Of a stretch of DNA of 64,000 nt, positions 35,536 to 46,500 are shown one piece after another. Numbering within the stretch: the stretch's first letter is position 1; each line of letters starts with the position of its first letter. The stretch comes from Ancylostoma caninum (lineage: Eukaryota; Nematoda; Chromadorea; Rhabditida; Ancylostomatidae): assembly GCA_037903475.1 (NCBI GenBank), contig JBAJFG010000475.1, positions 682,001 through 746,000 on the forward strand, read 5' to 3'. A program made the position numbers and the translations under genes. The notes under the pieces are model-generated. The model was not told the DNA's origin and ran no database searches. It was given only the letters and a program-made list of their open reading frames with translations.

Positions 35536-37181
35536 AATAAAACGAATGTAACTTTAAGTCCTCTACAGTACGCTTTAGTATCTGAAGAAGCCTCATCTAC
35601 GATATGTGCCTAGAGTCCTGCTGTCTGCTGCTTGAGCGACAAACAATCTGACGTCTGATGTCATTAGAATTAGCGAAAGTGATCTGAAAACAACAAATGT
35701 TCGTCGCGACTTCATTAATTATAAAGGCCGGGTAAATATTTGTCCGGTGTGAAGACACCTTGATGCTGGTGACGCGAGCAGGTACAGGAAAGAGAAGTGT
35801 TCGCTGGCACCACTGAGCGACTTCTAGGGATTCGTACAGAATAAGGCAAAAGCCTTTCTCCTGGGTAGCGCTAAAATCTCATTCGTCCTCCATACCTCCT
35901 GTTTTCATCTCTAGTTGGTAGAGAGATAATATGTGTGGGTAGAATCCTCCACTGTCGTGGGAGCAATGACGCAGAAGCAAGCCGAGATTTATTTCCTGAC
36001 AGCGAAAATCTGGTGCTTTGCAGCCGAGGGCAAGGTAAAAACACTTTCAAATGTCACCTGTGGATCCGAGCATTTGTCATGCATAAGCTTTGTGCATACC
36101 GGCATCCCATGCCTTTGTTGTTTTTGACCAACTTAGCTGCCATCCTTCCCCACCGCAGTTAGGCATATGGATATAGAAAATTTTTCATTATTTATTTATT
36201 TTTAATCATTATAATTCATTTGCGTGTTGTAACATATTTCATTTCGCTTCAAAAATGGCTTATAAGACAATGTTAGCTTGTTTTCAACTGTTGCCCTTTA
36301 TTCCTGCCTTTCTTTCAAACTTTTCTTTTAATTGTTTGAGGAGTCGCGGGAAATGCCAGCGCTGACACACTGATAGCCTACATTTCGACTGCATAACCTT
36401 GATCAATTTGTCGGTGCGAATCTTTCTGCTCAGAACTTCGACCAAACTTCTAACGAAACCTATCGAAGAAACTTGGATTCGGCTTTTAAGGCTTCTTTCC
36501 TTGTTCCTTATAAACAGAGTCCCTCCTTAGCTTTGCTTCCGCAATTTCCCCATATTTTATTTATTAACTCGTCATCTTTTCAGGCTGATAGTTTGCAAAA
36601 TTTCCTGGGGAAGGGCCAGAATACCCGCTGTTTCATCCTTTAGTTTGCAAGACTTCCTGTGGAAAGGCTAGAATACCTGCTTTTTCATCCTTATTATGGG
36701 CAGGGTTAGGGTGGTGCATCCATGGCAATGAAAGACGTCTGCCACATATAACGTTTCTGTGCTGCCCATTAAGACATAAAGAAAAAGGTAACGCCTGACA
36801 ACCATATTATCCATTAGGCCACTGTTTTATAGCATTTTTATGATGTGTTCCATGACATCATTATTCATTCTTATTTTCCTCTTCTCTAAATTCATAACAT
36901 ATGTATTTGTGTGCAGCTTTCTCGAAAACCTCTCTATTACTGTGAGGTAGCTTTTTGTTCATAAATAAACCAGTTTTGTTTTTGTCTCCTAGGGCGAGAA
37001 AACGAAGGGCTGAAGTGCTGGGGGAGAAACCGCCACTGTGCATAATGAATATCCCACGTGCTCTGAATAGATAATCACAGAGTCCTCTCTGCAGACGTCC
37101 CTTTGTTGTTTTATCCAAGCATCGTTTCGTCAGTTATTTTTGCCTTGTTTGTTGATTTTAGATACAATAAACACATTGCAG
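35536..37181. other. Sequence before the first recognised inscuteable exon
   Basis: No gene is firmly supported. A plus frame at 35935-36162 reads HCRGSNDAEASRDLFPDSEN, then FKCHLWIRAFVMHKLCAYRH; it looks protein-like but matches no family I know. Further 5' exons of the inscuteable gene may lie here or upstream, because the exon at 37182 enters in the middle of a codon. Confidence 0.35.
36590..36693. repeat. 52-bp imperfect tandem duplication
   Basis: AGTTTGCAAAATTTCCTGGG at 36590 and AGTTTGCAAGACTTCCTGTG at 36642 start two units of 52 bases that both end in TTTCATCCTT, with about seven differences. Confidence 0.7.
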
Positions 37182-37524
37182 CTAATGAAGCAATAAAAGG
37201 CCATGCCAACAGGAATCGCAAGGTACTGGGACTCATTAGAAAGCGCGGAGTACTTGGAGCCTTGTCAGCCGGTGAGTTCCAGACTCAGTTGTGCTCTCCG
37301 GCGCATTTCCTCCATGAAAACTGTGGAACATTGCAGCATACCGGCCTCTTCCCGAAGTTGGACGACTGCGAGAAGCAGTGGCTGTCCGAGCTGAGCGTCT
37401 CAGCGGAGAACGAGTGCCAGTCGATTCTCTACGCCAAGTCGCTGCTCGATGAAGAAGACGGCGTCCGGGTGATACAGGAAGTGCAGCCGTTGCGAAGCGC
37501 TCAGAAAGGTTGGAATAGGAAGAA
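37182..37524 (+). CDS. insc-1: Inscuteable exon with LGN/Pins-binding segment
   Basis: The exon ends AGG-AAG-AA/GTGAGT (phase 2). Near its end it encodes QWLSELSVSAENECQSILY, followed by AKSLLDEEDG. This follows the pattern of the conserved Inscuteable peptide that binds the TPR domain of LGN/Pins: Trp, then E/D-L, then E-C-x-S/C-x-L-x-x-K, then an acidic stretch. The last ~85 codons are clearly richer in G+C than the surrounding DNA, as expected of a constrained exon. The acceptor is uncertain: TTGCAG at 37176-37181 and TTGTCAG at 37262-37268 both give phase-1 entry, and 37162 is a third option. Assignment rests on this motif plus the matching C-terminal exons 20 kb downstream. Confidence 0.7.
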
Positions 37525-40500
37525 GTGAGTCCACTTAAATATCTGTTTCTTGACCCAATCATCCTTACATTGGGTCGTTCTTGTAATCAACTCCCACTTA
37601 ACAAGCAAGGATTTTCGACTAGTTCTCTTCTAGTTTATTTATTTATTCATTCGAAACCGACCAAAATGATGGGCCAATCGGATCTTTTGGTGACTTCATG
37701 CAAAAAGATCAACGCACTCATATGAACTGCAAAAATGAGATAAATGTGAAGTGTAAAGTTTGGCTTGCAAACAGCATTACCGGGAAAATAAAAAATAGTT
37801 GTGCAAACGTATTGCAGCGACTTTATGAATACCACCCTTGTATGACCGGCAGTCTGACAAGATGTCTAATCATTTTATTGTTTATCCTGATTTGTACATC
37901 GCTCTTCCTGTGGCTACACTCATTTTTTTCACTTTCATCCCGCCTAGCTCCAACATTTGACATTTGACATTGATGTGCAGATTATCTTTATCCGAATTTC
38001 CGTTAAAGTGCTATCCGTTGTGTAATTTTTGGCCTATACGCTATCCGAACTGTTGTTTGTGTTCTAAGCACCGGATAACAGATAAGGCAGGAATCGGTTG
38101 CTTTCAATACGCTCTTTTTTCTCATCAAAAGAGAGTGATGTTATCAGAAAAAATAAATTTCCACTTATTCTAGCTTCTTTTCCTTCATGTTTCACCGGTA
38201 GTTTAGATTCTTGGAGGAAGGTCTAAGGTGGCAGAAAGTAATTCGAACCGTTCGCACGTTGCCACAAGAAAACCCTTACGTTTTCTGAACTGCCTTGGTG
38301 TGTGGTGACCTGCACCGCACATCTTAGCCGTTATCCGGTTACTTTTTTGGCCATTCCGTTATGAGGCCTTTATTTGGTGTTGGAAAGCCTTGTATCTGCT
38401 TATCCCTGTCTCACAGATGGTCTCACAGATCCAGTGGCGACTTTCCCCTCATTCCATTGGACGCACCAAATTTTTTGCCTCAATTCACTTGATTTCACAC
38501 TATCTCTGGTCTCTTGGTGGCCTCTTGTCGTAGTGATTTCCCCGGCCACTCGTCCCTTCAGCTAGTTCGCACCCGAAAATAGGAAATCAGCAGAATCACA
38601 AAGGTTTATAAGAGAACAGCTGTTGTAACATCATTACCCTGGTGTATCCTTCTGCAGAAGAAGAAGAAATAATGAGCGTTCGGGACGATATGTAATTGAC
38701 ATAGTTCGTTCCACCAGGCACGGAAGCAGGGAGAAATTAGAGAAACAAAGAGCATGAAGAGTTGTGCCATCTTCGGGAGGGGGGGGGGGGTGGTCAGGGG
38801 GAGGTGAGGATGCATATGCATATACGGAAGTGCTCGATAATGTCTGGTATTGGAACAAACTATGTATAAACAACTTTCTAGAGCGGTGTCCAAAGCGTCC
38901 TGAAACGAAATCCAGCATAAAATAGGAAAAAAGGGGCAAATTTCGGGGGCTGGTTATAAAGTCAAGGCTCGTTTTAATAGGCTTAGTAGTATAATATAAT
39001 TAGCTATTTGAAAAAGTTTGTAAAAATTTCGCATTGGAGCTGCAGTCCTTGGCGAAATTCCGGAGAGTTTTTTGGGCTCACTCCTCCGAGCCAGGTTCAT
39101 ACACTTACCAGCTGCTATCCAACCGCTGCTGCCGTCTAATTCCGGTCTATCACCGTTGTTAGGCGGATTTATGGCCCATTCGGATGAGCTTAGCGTACGC
39201 ATGTGTTCCTGTGGAGATTTATCTGTTTTGAGTAATAATATGATTCTGGCTAATCTTCCAATAGCACACAACAATGAGCGCAACCTTAATACTTGACGGC
39301 AATCGGCTGATTATCAAAGTGAGGAGGTGGGTCAATTTTTTTGACATTTTTGAAGTTTTTTTCCGAATATTTTCATGTTACTCGACACGTTGTTGGGGAT
39401 ACTTCTAAAAAATATCACCTTCCAACTTATATTTGTGAATTACTTTTAGGTTGTGATCCACCTATAAACCGTATTCGTTTCACTAATGTGTTTTCCACAT
39501 ACCTCAATAATGTACCTTTGGGATTCGAGAGGATACAACTCCTTTTTCTCGTTCCTTTATCCAGTACTTTTCTTCTGCCTTCGCTCCTCGTGCAATTACT
39601 AGGTTGGTCAAAGAGTCTTGCTGCAAATTTAACATTTTCTCTAACAATCATAACATCATTGTTCATGGATAGAACCTGGTCTTTTGTTCTTCTATAGTTG
39701 AGAAGTAAGAAAATATTCTACCACTTTCTATTGTTAAAGTAATTCCTATTCAAGACCAAGAAATTCTGGCTCGAAAACTAAATTTTGGTGCAATGCTTTC
39801 TTACCAACCCATACTATTGACACATGTTGTAACCTCAAATCCATTAGAATAAGTCGACACTTATTCGAGATTATTCCTCTGGCGTTCTTCATTTCTCACA
39901 AACTAACTTTCTGTATATCGCCGCTTTATCTCGATTTTCAAAAGCAAGTGCTCGGCTCTCCTTATTTTGACGCTTGTCAGAGCACAGTGTAGGCTTCAGC
40001 ACTGCTCAGTTTTGTGCTTTGGAATTCCTATCATAGGTCTTCATTTTCTTGATGCCTTTACATTTAAATTCATTTCGAATCCTGCTTATTGGACGCGTTT
40101 CAAATCCCAACCTGAAAGGGATAGATACCGTTACGCTGGTTGACGTCTAACACAATGAAGAATGCGACCACGCGACGAGTAAATCAGTGGCTTTGCTCCT
40201 GCACTCAGCACATGGAATAATTATGATTTTTGAAAAAAAAATTACACCTATACCTTCCTCTTTTATTCACTACTAAACTTTGTGATCTATTAGCTATGTA
40301 TCAGTGGTGCCCCCTCCCCTCCCCCACCTCTGTCCACCCCTGTCCGAGAATGGGTTGCGAGATTCTCGAAATTACTTAATAAAATAAATGAAAATATTGC
40401 GTCGGCTCTTTTTTGTAGCTTATTTTTATTATAGTTTTTTCAATGAGTATTGCTAATTGTTTAATATTTAGGCAATTACATTTAATATCTCCATCTTTTT

Positions 40501-43500
40501 ATCTTTCATCCGGGTCCCCATAGACCCCACTTTTTTCCCACCCCCCCCCCCCTGCCCCCTCCCCGTCACGTTCACTTATCCACCACTGCTAGTTTGTAAC
40601 ATTTGTGGGATGATAACCCGAGAAACAGGTTAGGATAATTAGAACTTATGGCAAAGAATTTTGAAAAAAAAATGTTTGGAGAATGCTAACTTTTCATATC
40701 TCGAGCATGTACGGATAATTGTGATACATAGAGGTAATTTCATCAATAAAAAATTACTCCTGTTGTTTCTACTACAATGAGGAGGTAGTGTGGCCTCCAA
40801 GATAAAAAGTATCCACAATAAAATACTAACATATAGGCAGATTTTCTGCATCCGCATTGACTATAATTGGTGAACGTATGAACATAAGAATGAGCTCAGC
40901 TGACATCATTAGGACTGAGGAGCAGAGTATAACACAGCAATCAGGGTAAGCGGTGTGCAGAAGAGAAATTTTCCGTTTCTGTACACGCTTTTCGTTTCAC
41001 GCCCATTTTGGGACTTTCTTTTCCCGTGAAATGTAGAACGGAAAAAGAAAGTCACAAAATGGGCGTAAAACGAAAAGCGTATACGGAAACGGAAAATTCC
41101 GCACATCCTTGATTAACCAATTCACAATTTAGTCTAATCTCATAGGCTCACCAGCTTGTTCACTTGTGACCCGTGAACAGCGAGTATTTTGGGAGTAGTT
41201 GTTGTCGAGACAGAAGTTACACAGCTATAAATGACCCTCGCCTCTCCACCTGCTGTCCAGCGTTACTCCGTTGTCGGACAAATTGAGCGCTCGTCTTATG
41301 AATGTCTCACCTCATTGGGTTCGAAGGTAAACGTCCGACTCCTCAAGGAAAATTACCACATCTTCAGCTTAAATTTATTCTATTTCCTCTTCAAACCCTT
41401 ATTTCACCGCATTTTTTAGACTGGAATGTGGTGCATCCTAATTTTCACTCATTTTCAAATTTTCAGGTGCAGCTCGCTGTCCTCCTCGACAGGCAATCTC
41501 TCCACCTCGCCAAAATCTCACAGGAGAGGTGTACGTCTGAGAAATACTAAGAATGGAACATTCGGTAATTTTCCCCTCTGGGTTGGGGCGCGGATGTGTT
41601 TGCACTTTGTTTACGTATGTGGGAACGAACGCGCTTTTGTCACCCATCGAGCCTTCAGAGCGCTACGCTGTATTTTATTGAATTCTCGAAGGTTTCAACG
41701 CTCTAGAACCGATAATTGAAAGAGTCTCCCAATTTAACCGAGGATTTTGCGATTGTTCAAACTGTCTGTGTTTCTCTGAGCTTCGTGATCATTTGTTATG
41801 TATACCCAGCGATCAAGTGAATTTCAAATTTCTCGAATTTACTGAAAGGCAGCATCTCATTAACTATCTCATGAAGTTTCTTGCATAGTATTCTACCTGG
41901 GACTGATAGTAAGAGTCGATTAATATTCGAACCACACTGGCAGTCCAGGAAGTCGCGGTAATCTTTCAGTATGTTCGAATGCGCGGGCTACTGGTATCTC
42001 GCAGGTCCTACCACAAAATAAGAATGCCACACTCTGTCCGTTCAACCAAAAGTAGTCGAAACTGTAAATTAGTATTCAGTATTCAGTATAGTAATTAGTA
42101 TTCTCAAATCAACTACCTCTGGCCACGCTCTTGACAGAAATGTCTTTCAATGTAAATGGATCATTCTCAGCGTTTCTTGGGCGAATGTAATCGGCTACCA
42201 ACCAATCACATCCGCGCAATTAATAACAATTTATCTGACGCCAGAAAAGAAATTCTCTACAGGTACTGTCTTTCATGGAAGAACAGTTGCAATGAGCGCT
42301 CGGACTTCGCTCACTCGTTGGAAAAGCCTTCACCACGGGTGAAAACAAAAAAAAAGGAAAAACTCTGAAGCAGTGAAAAAACTTGCTACTTTCTGAGCAT
42401 TTTCAGAGAATCCAAACTGTTTACGTTATTTTTCCACTCGTACTATTTTTAATGCTGATGTATACATTCTGTATCAAAATACGAAACTTTTCGGCTTTAC
42501 CATCAAGAATAAGGCATAACTAAGAACATTGTGCCCATTGCTAATACGAAGTTAAACATACATATAAGTATGTCTCTTTTAGAACCAGAAATCTCAGATT
42601 TATGTATATTTATTTGTTACGCCAAAGGCGCGCATGCATTTCAACAAAACGAAAGACACCAGAACTCAGTAAAAGAAAAGACCATAAGCAGATGATCACT
42701 AAAAATACGGCAAACATTAAAAAAAAATATTATTCGAAGTATCTCCTTTTTTCTCACATACACATGTGTCCTTGATCGTGCCGATTTTTCAATTTTATTT
42801 TTTGTACTATGAATATTTTATAGCATTCTGCCTTCCCCATGGGTAATAAACCTTGCTCATATTTCAGGCACCACCTTTCCTCAATTCACACCAGTCCACT
42901 CTACTCTTGACCTCATTGACTCCTACAAGTTCCATGAAAACTATGCAACTATCGCGGACATGAGCAACGGTAAGCTGATGTGAGGTGAATGCAACTATGC
43001 ATTACAACTATCGCTTACAACTATTATACAAAGCAGTGGACCTGAATACGAATTCTGTTGAAATGAGCCTTTTGTGACATTACCATTAGGTTGAAGAAAG
43101 AAGCTGCCCCAAATTTCGTTTTCTTTTTTGTTTCTATCTTATCTTGCATTTGTTTCTATAGTAAGTTCCATCATATCGGATATGCACTTTAATATCCTAC
43201 AGATCACGACCCTCTTTCTATCAACTTCTCAGATCTAGGAATGTTTTTAAATCTTCAACTAAAACTTTCCCCACCCTAGTATTATATACTCTTTTTACAC
43301 TCTCAGCCAGCCTCTGCTGCAAGAGCGACTCAAGGCGCAATGTCGAGGAATATTCTGAAAAAAATATGGATCTCAATGTTCTTGTTGATAGTTGCGACCC
43401 GTTCATGCTTTAAGATTGCTTGCATGGGGGCTTCCAGATGTTGGAGACATGGTCTCTCGACACGTTTACAGTTTTTTGCAACAGCAGCTCAACATTCCTG

Positions 43501-46500
43501 CAAACTCTTTCAATGTATGCCATGGCAGTGCTTTAAAATGTAGCAATTCAACGCATTGAATAGTAATGGTCACTTTTCCACTAACTTAAAAAATTAAAGG
43601 ATTGGCAAAGTCTGAAATTTTTATGCACAGAAATATTGTAGACTTTGTGTATAACCTGGTTTGTTCTGTGAATCCACAGATTTTGTTATTATCCACAGAT
43701 TTCGTTAGCGAAGCCATAAAGAATAGGCGAGTTCTGAGACTGAGATAGCTAGAACGACCTAGGGTTTTCTCATTGGCGGCCAAGCAAAACTCTTACAACG
43801 TGGGATTTATTTTTTCACTGCTTTCCTGCTTATTGGCTTCAGATACACTGAGTCATAGTTCCAGACTGTTCACATAACTCACAAGATCTGCTGCAAAAAA
43901 AAAACTACAAATAAACAATAGTAAGTGGCGACCATTGGTAGTCGCAGGAATAAGGCCGAAGAAAAACAGGGGTCTCCGTGAAAGCGAACAGGTCAGCCGA
44001 GTTTTGGGAGAAGTCATTTTGAGAAACATTTAGAATTCTTAATAATCATTACTGTTATCCAAAATATAGGAATATTCAGAAGCAAGCAATGGAAAGCAAA
44101 CTATCATTATTTTTTTCCCTTTCTTTAAAGAAGCACCCATCGAAATTCTCAAGGGATCATGACTCACCTATGAAGAAATCTGAATCGCAATTGTGAGCAC
44201 AGCCCGTTCTTTTGCTCGTTCTTTCGCAGCAACGACACGCCAGTTAACAATGTGTCGCCACATTTACAGGCGCGTATAACCGCGCCTGTGTAGCCGGACT
44301 CACGAGTCTCACTGGAGCGCGACAAAACGCCCAAGAGAGGGCAACATGATTTCGCGAAGTTTTCGCAAGTTTCTCGCTATTTCACCGATGGATATGAGTT
44401 CTAGGACCCTGAAAACCACAGAGGCAAGCAAAATCTCAGGCACGAAGATTTGTGCGTTGCTGCATTCGAGCGCAATTTCAAAAAAAAATCCAATAAAAAT
44501 TCATTAAAAAACGCTACTGTTACTTGCTGGAATCAGAGACGGCATTGAGGCGCAGGCATCCCCCTCCGCAGAAGGGTGAAATGCCTGTGAGAATAATAGA
44601 GGACTTATCAGAAAAAAAAACAGGATAGCATTCACTTTCTGACAATATGATAGAAGAGAGTACCGAAGGAAGTTCTACATCATAGGAAGTCGAGCCGCAA
44701 GGATGGAATATACTAGTCGTTTCAGGGCTGTAATTCACGTAAGAGGAGGAGACATCGAGTGAACCTAATGCTTTTTGGTCCCACACTTGAAAGTGGATTG
44801 TTCTTGAAAAGGCTGTTTGAGAGTGTACTTCTATACGTTTTCTGTGGCTTACTTATAGCACCACACTTGTTATGTGCCATGCTGTAGATAGCTGTCTTTT
44901 TGGATGCAGATCCCTCTCGCTCCTTTCAGGACACAGCAGTTGCATGCACCTGAATGGGGAAGCAGGATCTGCAGCTGCTCCCGAAGCGCTGCTGACGAAA
45001 GCACTCTCCAACGGGTACACGGTGAGTTCATAACAGCTTTATCCCCAGGGTTATGTGCTGTGGCGGCACATGTGCAGCAACATATGGCGGCTGTAACCAC
45101 GCGCTGTACATAGCCTAATCAATCTTTGCCGGATCGCAGGTGATTTGATGGTGGTATAAAACGATTTTGCAGTGGACGCCGCCCGGATTCAGATGCCCTG
45201 CGGCATCGACCACAGAACTCAACAGCTCCTGCGACACCGGCATTGCTCACTCCCGGCCGCCGCCCGCCTACGACCAGGTAACGCTTCACTGAGCGCTGGA
45301 CGAGGCATAAGAACATGCCTTATGACGTGAGGGCACCATGGGGAAACTCCCGTGAATTTTTTGCGCTGCTGCCGAAAACGCTGTTTCCAACTATTTTCTT
45401 CCTGCATTCCAAAAAAAAAAGACATATCCCTGGACGGAAACGGCGACGGAAATGAGCACTGCTACGCAAGGAATGCTTGTTCATGCAAACAAGCAACACG
45501 TTGTTTCCTCATTCCTCTTATTCTTTTTTTTTGTTGCCCTCCCTTCCTCCAGGATGCATTAGCCATGATTGCGGATATTGTGCTTCACTGATTCTTCTGC
45601 CTCTTTACTTTTCGAAAAACCATGCGGGAGAAGCAATCCATAATTGACTGCGAACCTTTTCTTTCTATTCGTGCGAGCCTTACTTGGACTGCTTCATGAA
45701 TTGCTTCAGAGTGGTGCTTGTCCGATGCGAATCCGGCGTATGATGCACGCTTTCCTGTCCTTCGATACCAGTCTTATGTACAAACAGACCTTCCGGATGT
45801 GACCGCTATACTTAGGAGCGAATGGCGTGATGGCATAGAACTTCGAATAAGCTTTTATATTCGATTGAGACTAATGTGATATAATGTTTAGGGTGGTCCA
45901 AATTTTCGAAGACAAGCAGAGACCAATGTTTCTCAAAAATCATAAATTGACGTTTGACCAACTATGCGCACGGATGCACAGTGATTTCCTCTTCAAGGTA
46001 GTTTAAGCATCTGCGCACAAGTACACTAATAAGAACTAATAAAAACAAAACTAATAAAGACAAACTAATAACTAATAAAATGTAACTAATAAAAACACAC
46101 AGAAGTGAAAAAAGCAGCGCACATTAGCAGTTTTACACAGTGATATTCAACCAATGAAATTGTTGTTCTAATGAACTTTTGAAATTTTCTCGAGATCGCA
46201 AAAGCTCGAAGGAACCGGAATAAATTTTGCGCAGGAACAAGTTGCTGGAACATATCTCTGAGGTCAAATTTGGCCTTGAAGGGTAAATCGAAGTTCACCC
46301 TAAAAACGTTGCCACTGACATTTCTTTTTCATGGAGATGACGTGCTTCTCAGGCGACGGGTAAGTGAGGGTGAACGCTGGGTAAGGTTTTGTTAGAGGCG
46401 CTGCCGTCAATTTTATCCTGCAGTTGTTGTACGTGATGGTACTAATTGATAGTGATGTAAGATGGTAACTTGATATGCTAACTGCTGACTTTCACAACTT

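Noticed and set aside
41231..41326. First exon starting MTLASPPAVQRY with donor AAG/GTAAAC
   Set aside because: Attractive in isolation and able to join 41467-41530 in phase. However, the alternative frame (41261-41326, 41467-41564) chains with both the LGN-binding exon and the 42868 exon, so I preferred it. The start could still mark an alternative promoter.
44267..44291. ACAGGCGCG/CGCGCCTGT inverted repeat as a possible tRNA or terminator stem
   Set aside because: The nine-base stem has no tRNA arms or B-box around it and no adjacent gene end; left as a minor hairpin.
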